Of a DNA stretch of 64,000 bases, positions 27,571 through 38,232 are shown piece after piece. This stretch comes from Corallococcus macrosporus DSM 14697. GTDB lineage: Bacteria; Myxococcota; Myxococcia; Myxococcales; Myxococcaceae. A program made the translations under genes and the position numbers. Within the stretch, counting starts at the first letter, position 1; the number at the start of each line of letters is the position of its first letter. Location of the stretch: NCBI RefSeq assembly GCF_002305895.1, contig NZ_CP022203.1, positions 5,310,501-5,374,500 on the forward strand, written 5' to 3'. A model generated the notes under the pieces. It made no database searches and was not told the DNA's origin. It saw nothing but the letters and a program-made list of their open reading frames with translations.

Positions 27571-29031
27571 TCACCGGGCGATGGCGATGTACTGGAGCGC
27601 CTCGCCCCGCTTCACCCGCAGGAGGATGCTGGCCCCGGCGCTGCCCTTCCCCAGCGCCGCGCGCACCCCGGCGGCGTCCTTCACCCGGCGGCGGTTCACC
27701 TCCGTCACCACGTCCCCCGCCCGCAGCCCGGCCGAGTCCGCCGGGCCGCGCGGCGTGACGCCCGACACCAGCACCCCGGACCAGGCCGCCTCGCCCAGGG
27801 GCGCGGCCACCTCGGGCGTGAGGTCGCGCAGCACCAGCCCCATCTCCTCCTCGCTGGCCGTGCGCTGGATGAGCCCCTCGGTGGCCTCCTGCGCCGGACG
27901 CGCCACCAGCCGCACCGTCACCTCCTGCGTGTCGGCGCCGCGCGTGAGGGACAGCCGCGCCTCAGTGCCCGGGGCCAGCAGCGCCACCTTGCGCAAGAGC
28001 TGCAGGTACGAGCCGATGGGCCGCCCGTTCACCGCCACCAGCCTGTCTCCCGGGCGGATGCCCGCGGCCGCGGCGGGGCTCCCCTTGTAGACGTCCTTCA
28101 CCAGCGGCGCCCGGCGCTCACCGCCGCTGCCCCCGCCGTCGTCGTTGATGATGACGCCCAGCCACCCGCGCTCCAGCTTGCCGTTCTCCCGGAGGTTGGG
28201 CAGCAGCTCCTTCACCAGGTTGCTGGGCACCGCGAAGCCAATGCCCTGCCCCTGGCTGATGATGGCGGTGTTCACCCCCACGACCTCGCCCTTCATGTTG
28301 AAGAGCGGCCCGCCGGAGTTGCCGGGGTTGATGAGCGCGTCCGTCTGGATGAAGTCGTCGAACTGGCCCACGCCCAGCACGCGCTCCTTGGCGGAGATCA
28401 TCCCGTGCGACACCGAGTGGTCCAGGCCGAAGGGGTTGCCGATGGCCACCACCCAGTCCCCCACCGCCATCCGGTCCGAGTCCCCCAGGTAGAGCGCGGG
28501 CAGCGTCCCCAGGTCCGCGCCGCTCAGCCGCAGCAGCGCCACGTCCGTGGAGGCGTCACGGCCCACCACCGAGGCGGCGAACTCGCGGCCGTCCGCCAGC
28601 CGCACGGCGATCTGCTGCGCGCTCGCCACCACGTGGTTGTTGGTGACGACGAGCCCGTCCGGCGTCAGAACGAAGCCGGAGCCGGTGGACTTCTTCATCC
28701 CCTCCAGGCCGCTGGCCCGGGGCCCCACGGTGGTGATGTTGACGACCCCCGCCTCCACCGCGCGGATGAGCGGCGCCAGCGAGGACGGGGGCACGAAGTC
28801 GGGGATGCCGGGGTCGCCCTCGGCGCGCTCACGCCACAGGCCCATCCCCACGCCCTGCCCGTCCGCGCCGGCGGCCTGCGCCGCGAACCAGGCGGCGTGC
28901 TCCCGGACCCGCGCGGGGAGCCACGCGTCGAGAGGACCCTCGGCGGCCGCCACGAACGGGACGAGCGCCAACATCAGACCTGCGGAGACGAATCGGGAGA
29001 GCACGGGCTGGCAGCTTACACGGCGGGCCAT
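27571..29031 (-). CDS. HtrA/Do-type trypsin-like serine protease with two PDZ domains
   Basis: A 486-residue periplasmic protease. It has an N-terminal signal peptide, a linker of about 60 residues, and a trypsin-like domain with the full triad: His in TNNHVV (near 133), Asp in DASTDVALL (near 163) and Ser in NPGNSGGP (near 242). Two PDZ domains follow (GWLGVIINDD...GIRPGDRLVAVNGRPI and GLRAGDVVTEVNRRRV). This is the DegP/DegQ layout for degrading misfolded envelope proteins. It lies downstream of grpE on the same strand, a proteostasis neighbourhood with the FtsH paralogue. Confidence 0.93.
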   Translation of the reverse strand: MARRVSCQPVLSRFVSAGLMLALVPFVAAAEGPLDAWLPARVREHAAWFAAQAAGADGQGVGMGLWRERAEGDPGIPDFVPPSSLAPLIRAVEAGVVNITTVGPRASGLEGMKKSTGSGFVLTPDGLVVTNNHVVASAQQIAVRLADGREFAASVVGRDASTDVALLRLSGADLGTLPALYLGDSDRMAVGDWVVAIGNPFGLDHSVSHGMISAKERVLGVGQFDDFIQTDALINPGNSGGPLFNMKGEVVGVNTAIISQGQGIGFAVPSNLVKELLPNLRENGKLERGWLGVIINDDGGGSGGERRAPLVKDVYKGSPAAAAGIRPGDRLVAVNGRPIGSYLQLLRKVALLAPGTEARLSLTRGADTQEVTVRLVARPAQEATEGLIQRTASEEEMGLVLRDLTPEVAAPLGEAAWSGVLVSGVTPRGPADSAGLRAGDVVTEVNRRRVKDAAGVRAALGKGSAGASILLRVKRGEALQYIAIAR

Positions 29032-29058
29032 GGTCGGGCGGACTCAACACCTGGGCCC

Positions 29059-29086
29059 GGCGCCCCCTTCCCGTGGCGGGGGCGCC
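29059..29086 (-). terminator. GC-rich hairpin between grpE and the HtrA gene
   Basis: GGCGCCCCC, ten bases, GGGGGCGCC: a perfect 9-bp stem in the 74-bp gap downstream of grpE. There is no T-run, so attenuation or mRNA 3'-end protection is as likely as full termination. Confidence 0.4.
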
Positions 29087-29105
29087 CTGCTGGGACGGCG
29101 GCGCG

Positions 29106-29729
29106 TCAGGCCTGGGCGGGGGCGATGTACTTCGCCACCTTCACCCGGGCCGGGCGGATGATGCGGTCCTTCAGCCGGTAGCCCGCGCGCAGTTCGGCGA
29201 CGATGCGCTGGTCCTCGTCCGGAGAGGCGGTGAGCTCCATGTCCGTCGCCTCGGCCAGGTTGGGGTCGAAGGGCTGCCCCACGAGGCTGAGCCGCTCGAT
29301 GCCGGTGGTCTGCACCTTGCGCAGCAGCCCGTCGCGGATCATCCGGACGCCCTCCGCCAGGGGCGAGGTGTCCTGGGCGCTGACGGACAGGCACCGGTCC
29401 AGTTCGTCAATGGCCTCCAGGAGCGTGACGGCCACGTTGCCGCGCTCCACGTCCAGCATGCGCTCGCGCTCACGCGTCACGCGCTGCTTGAACTCCTCGC
29501 GGTCCTTCTCGGCGGCCTGCACCGCGCGGACGGCGGTGTCGAACTTCTTGCGGAGCGTCTCCAGCTCCGCCACCAACCGCTCCCGCTCCGGGTCCTGCAC
29601 GGGCGCCGCGGGCTCCTCTGAGACCTGCGCCCCCGGCGCCTCGGCGGCGGAGACAGGGCCCTCGCCGGTGGCGGAAGGCGGCTGCTGGGGAGCTTCGGGG
29701 GCTGCGTCAGTGCGGGTGTTACCGGCCAT
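29106..29729 (-). CDS. grpE: GrpE nucleotide-exchange factor
   Basis: A 207-residue GrpE: a disordered Ala/Pro/Glu-rich N-terminus (residues 1-45), a long coiled coil (about 48-110, ERLVAELETLRKKFDTAVRA) and the C-terminal beta domain (VGQPFDPNLAEATDMELT, GYRLKDRIIRPARVKVAK). It releases ADP from DnaK. dnaK and dnaJ are not in the window. The common HPxxHEA motif of the family appears as DPNLAEA, slightly divergent. It starts with ATG about 105 bp after the stop of the small region 1.1-like gene on the same strand. Confidence 0.93.
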   Translation of the reverse strand: MAGNTRTDAAPEAPQQPPSATGEGPVSAAEAPGAQVSEEPAAPVQDPERERLVAELETLRKKFDTAVRAVQAAEKDREEFKQRVTRERERMLDVERGNVAVTLLEAIDELDRCLSVSAQDTSPLAEGVRMIRDGLLRKVQTTGIERLSLVGQPFDPNLAEATDMELTASPDEDQRIVAELRAGYRLKDRIIRPARVKVAKYIAPAQA

Positions 29730-29834
29730 GTCGAACCTGAGGCGATGGTGGGTGCGCGAGCTCGCGCGAGAGGGAGGCAGTCACTGCTGCCCGGAACCTA
29801 ACCGCGAGACGGCCCCTGTCAACGCGGGAGCGAG

Positions 29835-30080
29835 CTAGTGCTCCTGCGGCGCGGCGGGCGACTCGGCCATGAAGCCGTGGTCCACCTGCCCCGTCACCTC
29901 GTCGACGATTTCCACCTGCGCGGCCCGCAGGGAGTAGTAGAGCAGCCACCGCTCCGCCGCCGTCAGCGTTCCCGCGGGCAGGGCCTCTTCAATCTCCTGC
30001 ACCGTGAGCCGCCCCTCCTTGAGCCCCTTCGCGAAGAGGGCCTTGCGGGCCACGTAGCTCTTGCCGATCCTGTTCTCCAC
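29835..30080 (-). CDS. Stand-alone sigma-70 region 1.1-like protein
   Basis: An 81-residue protein. Residues from about 12 to 65 (ARKALFAKGLKEGRLTVQEI, EEALP, then VEIVDE) follow the pattern of region 1.1 of primary sigma factors, the acidic autoinhibitory domain, where E. coli RpoD has GKEQGYLTYAEVNDHLP. No other sigma region is attached. A free copy might bind core polymerase or a sigma factor, mimic DNA, or regulate chaperone genes; none of this is shown. Start is GTG behind a strong AAAGGAGG. It lies between the FtsH paralogue and grpE on the same strand. Confidence 0.78.
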   Translation of the reverse strand: MENRIGKSYVARKALFAKGLKEGRLTVQEIEEALPAGTLTAAERWLLYYSLRAAQVEIVDEVTGQVDHGFMAESPAAPQEH

Positions 30081-30112
30081 GGCGACGCCTCCTTTCTTCT
30101 GAAGATAATTTC

Positions 30113-30151
30113 GCCCACCGGCCACCGCAGGACGTCGCGGTGGCGGTGGGC
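30113..30151 (-). terminator. Strong hairpin downstream of the FtsH paralogue
   Basis: GCCCACCGGCCACCGC pairs with GCGGTGGCGGTGGGC (one bulged base) around an 8-nt loop. It lies in the 112-bp gap between the FtsH-like stop and the region 1.1-like gene. On the minus strand it is followed by GAAATTATCTTC, only moderately T-rich. Confidence 0.55.
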
Positions 30152-30192
30152 TTCGGGACGGCTGGAGGGCAGGCACCCGACCAGCCGGCGCC

Positions 30193-32253
<2,061 letters not shown>

Positions 32254-32392
32254 GCTCGACCCTCCCCCTCCCCCGCACACGCGGACACCGTGACCGCGAG
32301 GCGTCTTCCCTGGCGGGCCAAAGATGTTCACCGTTGCCATACCGTCAACCCGCCAGGCGGGCTTCACGGCATGTGCGAGGCCTTGCGCCGGA

Positions 32393-33319
32393 TCACCGAC
32401 ATCCCATCAACCACAAGGGTTGACCGGTGAACTCCGTCCCCAACAAATAGCCGTTGCCGTCTTGCACGTAGCTGATGGCCTCTGCCTGGGCCTGGCTCCC
32501 GCTCGGAACCTCGACGAGCTGTCCTCGCAGCAGGTCCTCCAGCCGCGCGGCGCCGGGGCGGCGCAGCTCATACGCGCGCGAGTAGGTGCGCAGCAGCAGC
32601 CGCTCACCGGAGGCGTGGAGGGAGGCCGCGGTGGTGGCGCGGTCCATCCCGAGCGGCGCCGTCAGCGTGCCCAGCTTCTTCGCCTGGATGGCCGTGCCGA
32701 CGCTCAAGCCGTCCAGCGCGAAGACGTCACCCAGGGAGTCCAGCGACTTGGTGATGACCGCCAACCGCCCGGAGCGGGCGTCGATGATGACGGACTCCGC
32801 GTCCCGGGGGCCGTCCGGATAGAGGAAGGGCAGCACCTCCACCGCCGCCGTGGCGTCCTCCAGCGCTTCGGGCTCGGGCAGCCGGTAGAGCCGCACCTGT
32901 TCGCGGCGCGCGAAGTTGTCGCCGATGTCCGCCAGGAAGATGCAGGTGCGCGGCGCCCCGGGCGCGCAGGGCCCCACGGTGACGTCCTCGAGGTCGCGGG
33001 GCTCGGCGCCGGTGAGCTTCAGCCGGGCGAGGATGACGCCCTGGGCGTCCATCGCGAACAGGGCGAAGCCGTTGCCGGAGTCGTTGTGCGCCCAGAAGGC
33101 GCCCGGGTGGCGCTGACTGGCGGCCAGGCCGGACAGCTCGGGCAGCACGTCGGGGACGGCGCCGGCTTGCCGTGGCTCACTGTAGAGCGTGCACCCCGGC
33201 ACGCCCTGGGCGGGGACCTGGTTCGTCGGCTCGGGCGGAGGTGGCGCGGGCGGCGGCTTGGAGCGGGAGCACGCGCCCAGCACTCCGGCCAGCAGCGCCA
33301 GGAGGAGGCGGCGCGGCAC
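32393..33319 (-). CDS. Lipoprotein of probable beta-propeller fold, function unknown
   Basis: A 308-residue lipoprotein: signal [13 protein letters not shown] (Cys17), a Pro-rich spacer ([13 protein letters not shown]), then a repeated beta pattern with [44 protein letters not shown] and [17 protein letters not shown]. Such strands with Asp turns suggest a propeller, similar to secreted esterase-like or phytase-like proteins, but no active site is identifiable. Start is GTG, one base after the Nudix stop, so the two are coupled. The gene ends ahead of the FtsH-like gene (139-bp gap). Confidence 0.78.
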   Translation of the reverse strand: MPRRLLLALLAGVLGACSRSKPPPAPPPPEPTNQVPAQGVPGCTLYSEPRQAGAVPDVLPELSGLAASQRHPGAFWAHNDSGNGFALFAMDAQGVILARLKLTGAEPRDLEDVTVGPCAPGAPRTCIFLADIGDNFARREQVRLYRLPEPEALEDATAAVEVLPFLYPDGPRDAESVIIDARSGRLAVITKSLDSLGDVFALDGLSVGTAIQAKKLGTLTAPLGMDRATTAASLHASGERLLLRTYSRAYELRRPGAARLEDLLRGQLVEVPSGSQAQAEAISYVQDGNGYLLGTEFTGQPLWLMGCR

Positions 33320-33320
33320 G

Positions 33321-33728
33321 TCAATTGTCCAGGTCGAGCAGCTTCGCCAGCGTCTTCGCGTCCGCGTCCGGGAAGCGGTAGGCGGACATCTCCTCCAGCG
33401 TCACCCAGCGGTGGTCATGCACGCGCAGGTGCTGGATTTCATCTCCAGGATGCGCGAGCCGGCAGTGGAAGACGCGGAAGTCGATGTCGTAGTTGGGGTA
33501 CTCGTGGTGGGTGTGCATGGCCTGACCCAGCACGTCCACGTCCACGCCCATCTCTTCCAGGATTTCCCGGGCAAGGGCCTCGGCGTCCTCTTCACCCTCC
33601 TCCACGCGCCCGCCGGGGAACTCCCACAGCAGGGGCAGTGACGCGGTGGGGGGACGCTGGGTGATGAGGTAGCGCCCCTGCTCGTTCTGGAGCATCGCAC
33701 CGACGACACGGACCTGACGGCGGGCCAT
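33321..33728 (-). CDS. Nudix hydrolase, MutT-like
   Basis: A 135-residue single-domain Nudix protein. The Nudix box begins at GGRVEEGEED and ends REILEEMG, with all catalytic Glu present. N-terminal ARRQVRVVGAMLQNEQGRYL and LPLLWEFPGG are as in MutT and (d)CTP/8-oxo-dGTP pyrophosphohydrolases, which remove damaged nucleotides from the pool. ATG at 33728 follows GAGGAG; longer frames lack a site. The substrate is not certain. Confidence 0.9.
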   Translation of the reverse strand: MARRQVRVVGAMLQNEQGRYLITQRPPTASLPLLWEFPGGRVEEGEEDAEALAREILEEMGVDVDVLGQAMHTHHEYPNYDIDFRVFHCRLAHPGDEIQHLRVHDHRWVTLEEMSAYRFPDADAKTLAKLLDLDN

Positions 33729-33995
33729 TCGCTTCTCCTCTTTCTGGCGGGACACCGGGGGGAGGGGCGAACTAACACAGCCCCCGCCCGGCGCCAATGC
33801 CACAACCCCTGGCGCCCAGCCTGCGCACGTCGGGGGCCCCCGGCCACCCTCCCCCTGGGCCGCACAGTCGCCGCGCACGCCCGGGAGGCTTGCCCTGGCG
33901 GCCCGCCCCCCGGCCAGTGTTCGGGGGCGTGCGACAGCACACGGGCATGTGGTGAATTGGATGACGGGAACGCGAGAAGGCGTCATGCTCGGGCC

Positions 33996-34232
33996 ATGAC
34001 GACGAGTCGTAGGGAAAGGGCCGAGGTGCTCGGAGCGGCACTGAAAGCCGCCCGCCAGCAGGCGGGGCTCGGCATGGAGGAGGTCGCCGAGCAACTGGAA
34101 ATCCCCGTGGAGGTGCTCGCCCGGGTGGAGCGGGGGGTGATGGTGCCGACCATTCCCACCCTGACGCGCCTGTGTGTGATTCTGAAGCTGGACCCGGATG
34201 TGCTTCCCGAGCTGCCGGAGATGAGTGACTGA
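33996..34232 (+). CDS. XRE-type helix-turn-helix protein
   Basis: A 78-residue protein made of a single Cro/CI-type HTH: GAALKAARQQAGLGMEEVAE, then QLEIPVEVLARVERGVMVPT with the recognition helix, then TLTRLCVILKL. It is probably a small DNA-binding regulator. ATG at 33996 fits the domain start but has only a distant GAAGG; an upstream in-frame TTG is possible. It lies 47 bp before the large kinase gene on the same strand, so the two may be co-transcribed. Confidence 0.78.
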   Translation: MTTSRRERAEVLGAALKAARQQAGLGMEEVAEQLEIPVEVLARVERGVMVPTIPTLTRLCVILKLDPDVLPELPEMSD

Positions 34233-34279
34233 CGTCCGGGCGTGGCCGTCCAAGCTCCCGGCCCCGAGCTTCCACGCCC

Positions 34280-37200
34280 GTGCGCTGCCCCACCTGCCAT
34301 CGCCGTATGGCCGAGCGCTGTCCCGTCCACTCGACGGTCGACGCGCGCGCCCCCGCCCCCCCGCCGGCGCCTCCGGACGTGCGCGGGTACGTCCTGGGTG
34401 AGCCCCTGGGCCGCGGCGGCTTCGGGCGCGTCTTCTCCGCCCGTCGCCAGGTGGATGGCCAGGAGGTGGCGCTGAAGGTCCTGGAGCCGCTGGCCGGCGA
34501 GCGTCTGGAGCGGGAGCTGGAGGCCCTGCGCCGAGTAGGCCCCCCCACCGTCCCCCGGCTGCTGGGCGAGGCTTTGACGCGCGCGGGTGAGCGGGTGGTC
34601 GTCATGGAGCGCATCGACGGGCCCACCCTGGCCCGGAGGCTCGCGGGGCTGCCCGGGGCCGGTGCCCTGCCGTGGACCGAGGGCCTCCCGCTGATGTGCG
34701 CGCTGGCGGAGGCGCTGGCCCGCGTCCATGCCGCGGACGTGGTGCACCGGGACCTCAAGCCGGAGAACGTCATCCTGGCCGAGGGGCGGCTCGTGCTGCT
34801 GGATTTCGGGCTCGCGCGGTTGACGGCGCGGGATGACCAGGAAGCGCCCACGCCGGGCGTCACGCGCACGGGGCAGCGGCTGGGGACCCATGAATACATG
34901 GCCCCCGAGCAGTGCCGGGACGCGCGCTACATCGACGCGCGGGCGGACCTGTATGCGCTTGGTGTCATGTTCTTCGAGCTGCTGTGTGCACGGCCGCCCT
35001 TCGTGGGCGAGGCGTCCGCGGTGCTCCAGGCGCATGTCTCGCGGCGGCCTCCGGCGCTGAGTGCGCTCGCGCCGTGGCCCGTGCCCGGGGCGGTGGAGGC
35101 GCTGGTTCAGCGGCTGTTGGCCAAGGCGCCCGAGGACCGGGGCAGCGGCGCACGAGCGGTGGCGGATGCGCTGCGAGGGCTTCAGGGCGCTGGCCCCACC
35201 GCGCATGGCGACGACGCGCGCCACGCCGCGTCCCCGGCGGCGCGGCCAGCCCCGGCCCCACCGGCCGCGCCCCCTCCCGACACGCGTCGCGCCACACACG
35301 AGGTGGCGCTGCTCGGGGTGAAGTCAGCGCAAGACGCGCCGGCCTTGCTGGCCCAGCTCGCGGGCTGCGGCGCCATGCTCGCGCGGGTGGAGCCAGGGCT
35401 CGCCCTGTTCGCGTTCCCGCACGAGCGCTCCGTGGAGGCCGGCCTGCGCGCCGCGCATCGCGCCGCGGAGCTGTTGAAGAACGTCGTCCCGTCAGAGGTG
35501 GCGATGGCGCTCCACTGCGCGCCGGTGCGCCTCCGTGAGCGCGCGGGACGCCTGACCCTGGGCGGCCTCGCGGTGGAGCGCCCCGAGCGCTGGTGGCCCG
35601 CCCCCGCCCCCGCCAACACCGCCGAGCCCCTCACGCTGACAGTCAATGCCCGGGCGCACCTGGGCGACGCCCCCACGAGCACCGCGTCCGCTTCCACAGC
35701 GCCCGCGTCCGACGTCCTCCTGGGCCGGGACGCCGAGCGGTCCTGGCTGCGCGAGGCGTTGACGCGCGTCCAGGCGCGGCGGTCGCCCATTCTCCGCACC
35801 CTCCTGGCGGAGGAAGGCCTGGGCATGACGCGCCTGCTCACGGCGTGGCGAAGGGAGTTGGAGGGGATGTCCGGCGTGTCCGTCCGCTTCGTCGAGGCGC
35901 TTCCCGACGAAGGCAGCGCGAGCGAGAGCGGCCTTCGAAGCCTCATCAACACCGTGCTCGACCTGCCCGCGCACACGCCCGCGGACGAGGCGCTGCGGCG
36001 GCTGCTCGCGGACGCGCGCCCGCCGGTGGAGGTGACCACCGTGCATCCAGCAGCGCGCCGGCAGCTCGTCGCCCGCGCCATCGCCGCGCGCGTGTGGCGA
36101 CTGGCGGCCTCGCGGCCCCTGGTCCTGCTCGTCGATGACGCGCACACGCTGGACCCCACGGCGCTCGACGCGCTGGAGCTGGCCACCCTCTCCGGCGAGG
36201 GCGCCCCGCTGTGCGTCGTGCTCGCGGGCCGGCACCGGCTGATGGGCCTGAGGCCCTATCTGGGAGAGCGCGCGCGGGACTTCGACCAGCGGGAGCTCGC
36301 GCCCCTGGGAGAACAGGACGCGCGCGAGCTGCTCCGGCGGCTCCTGCGCCCCGTGGACCTGATTGCCGAGGGCGTCCTGCGCGAGCTGGTGGAGCGGTGT
36401 GGTGGCTCGCCCCTGCGCATGCAGGAGACGGTCCGCGCCCTCCGCGGCGCGGGCGCCATCCGCGCCCGTCCGGACGGAGGCGGCTACCTCGCGGCGGATG
36501 CGCTGAACGGACTGGCGGCGGACCGGCCGGGCGTGGATGAGCGGCTCGCGGAGCGGAGCCTCGGGACTCTGCCACCCGGGCTGCGCGACCTGCTCCAGGT
36601 GGCGGCGCTCCTGGGGGACGACGTGCGCCTGGAGGAGCTCTCCGCCACCCTGGCGCACCTGGACTCAGACGCGGGCCTGGACCTGTCCCTGGACCCGGGC
36701 GTGGCGCTGGAGCGGCTGGCGCGCCTGGGCATGCTGGAGCCCCGAGGGCCCCGGCGTTGGCGCTTCGAACACACCACCCTGCGCGAAGCGTTCAGCGCCC
36801 TGCTGTCTCCGCCCTTGAAGCGGAGAATCTGCGCCGCGGCCCTGCGGGCCCTGCCCGGCACGCCCACCGCGCGACGGGCGCGGCTGGCCGAGGCCGCCGG
36901 GGACATCCTCCAGGCCACCTCCGTCCACTGGAGCCTGGCCGAGGCCGCGCGCCGCGCGCACCGGCTCCTGGAGGCGGAGCGGCACTACTCGGCCGCCCTG
37001 GCCTTGGTATCCCGCGAGGACGAGGCCGTCCGGCTGGAGCTCCTGTCGGGCCGGGGCCGGGTGCGCTACCGCCTCCAGCGCATGGATGACGCCTTGGAGG
37101 ACCTGCGCGCCGCCCGGGTGCTCGCGTCGTCCCACCGGGACGTGGTGCGCGAAGCGGACCTGTTGCTGGAGGAAGCCACCGCGCTGGACTGGCAGGACGA

Positions 37201-38149
37201 CGCGGCGGGCTCCACCGCGCTGCTGGAGCAGGCCCTGCGCTGCTTGGGGGACGCGGTCCCCCCCGAGCTGGCCGCGCGCCATGCCCTGGCCCAGGCCCGC
37301 GTCTACGTGCGGCAGGAGGACATCCATGGCGCCGTGCCCGCGCTGGAGCGCGCCGTGGCGGCGGCCAGGTCCGGAGCGGACGCGGAGACCGAGGCCATTG
37401 CCCTGGCCATGCTGGGCGCGATGCTCGCGTGGACGGACCGGCTGAACGAAGCCGCCAGCCGCTTCGACGAGGCCATCACCTTGTGCGAGGCCACCGGCGA
37501 CACCCTGCATCTGGGCGTGGCCCTCAACAACCGGATGGTGCTGCACGTCCAGCGCCGGGACGTCGCGGGCGCTCGCGCGGACCTGGAGCGCGCGGTGTCA
37601 CTGGGACGCGAGCTGGGCAACGTGCAGATTGAACGGACGTCCGCGTTCAACCTCGCGTTGCTGCTCGGCTACCAGGGCCGCGCGGTGGAGGCGCTCCCCC
37701 TGGCGCGGCGGGCCGGCGTGCTCAGCCAGCGCTTCTTCCCCAGGTCCATGGCCCAGGACGCGCTGTTGGTGGCCCGCCTGTGCTGCGAGCTGGGCGACCT
37801 GCCCGAAGCGGCCCGGCAGCTCGACTGGCTCGAGGAGCCGGACACGCGGGCGAGGTTGTCGCCGCCAGACGCGCTGATGCTGGCCGTGGTCCGCCGCGTC
37901 GTGAGCGAGGCCCGGGACGCCCTCCCCTACGCCGCGGAGGCCTGGGCCCACCTGGTGGACGAATCACGGCGGGTGGCCACGCCCGACGAGCGGCTGGAGA
38001 TTCTCGTCTGGGCGGCGCGCGCGGCCCGCGAGGCCGGAGACACGGCGACGCTGCGAGCCCGGGTGACGGAGGTCGAGGAGACCGCCCGTGAAGCCCCCCT
38101 GTGGACGGACCGCGTGCGCGCGCTGGTGGCCCCGGGCGACAACCGGTGA
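34280..38149 (+). CDS. Large Ser/Thr protein kinase with degenerate ATPase and TPR region
   Basis: A 1289-residue multidomain protein. It opens with a zinc-finger-like CPTCH...CPVH (Cys3, Cys6, Cys14, His17). A complete Hanks kinase follows (about 36-310): GRGGFG, Lys66, HRDLKPEN with Asp158, DFG Asp175, APE. After a Pro/Ala linker comes a cyclase-like domain (about 335-435), then a STAND-type ATPase (about 475-850) whose Walker A reads AEEGLGMT, with Met516 in place of Lys, while Walker B (LVLLVDDAH) is intact. The C-terminal 400 residues are TPR-like helices. It starts with GTG and a weak ribosome site. The architecture is typical of myxobacterial signalling; the substrate is unknown. Confidence 0.88.
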   Translation: MRCPTCHRRMAERCPVHSTVDARAPAPPPAPPDVRGYVLGEPLGRGGFGRVFSARRQVDGQEVALKVLEPLAGERLERELEALRRVGPPTVPRLLGEALTRAGERVVVMERIDGPTLARRLAGLPGAGALPWTEGLPLMCALAEALARVHAADVVHRDLKPENVILAEGRLVLLDFGLARLTARDDQEAPTPGVTRTGQRLGTHEYMAPEQCRDARYIDARADLYALGVMFFELLCARPPFVGEASAVLQAHVSRRPPALSALAPWPVPGAVEALVQRLLAKAPEDRGSGARAVADALRGLQGAGPTAHGDDARHAASPAARPAPAPPAAPPPDTRRATHEVALLGVKSAQDAPALLAQLAGCGAMLARVEPGLALFAFPHERSVEAGLRAAHRAAELLKNVVPSEVAMALHCAPVRLRERAGRLTLGGLAVERPERWWPAPAPANTAEPLTLTVNARAHLGDAPTSTASASTAPASDVLLGRDAERSWLREALTRVQARRSPILRTLLAEEGLGMTRLLTAWRRELEGMSGVSVRFVEALPDEGSASESGLRSLINTVLDLPAHTPADEALRRLLADARPPVEVTTVHPAARRQLVARAIAARVWRLAASRPLVLLVDDAHTLDPTALDALELATLSGEGAPLCVVLAGRHRLMGLRPYLGERARDFDQRELAPLGEQDARELLRRLLRPVDLIAEGVLRELVERCGGSPLRMQETVRALRGAGAIRARPDGGGYLAADALNGLAADRPGVDERLAERSLGTLPPGLRDLLQVAALLGDDVRLEELSATLAHLDSDAGLDLSLDPGVALERLARLGMLEPRGPRRWRFEHTTLREAFSALLSPPLKRRICAAALRALPGTPTARRARLAEAAGDILQATSVHWSLAEAARRAHRLLEAERHYSAALALVSREDEAVRLELLSGRGRVRYRLQRMDDALEDLRAARVLASSHRDVVREADLLLEEATALDWQDDAAGSTALLEQALRCLGDAVPPELAARHALAQARVYVRQEDIHGAVPALERAVAAARSGADAETEAIALAMLGAMLAWTDRLNEAASRFDEAITLCEATGDTLHLGVALNNRMVLHVQRRDVAGARADLERAVSLGRELGNVQIERTSAFNLALLLGYQGRAVEALPLARRAGVLSQRFFPRSMAQDALLVARLCCELGDLPEAARQLDWLEEPDTRARLSPPDALMLAVVRRVVSEARDALPYAAEAWAHLVDESRRVATPDERLEILVWAARAAREAGDTATLRARVTEVEETAREAPLWTDRVRALVAPGDNR

Positions 38150-38232
38150 CAGCACGGCGCCACCCCCGTTTCCGTGGCCAGGAGCCGTGTTAGCTGGAGG
38201 CGCCGCACGTCGCGGGCACGAAGGGAGAACCC

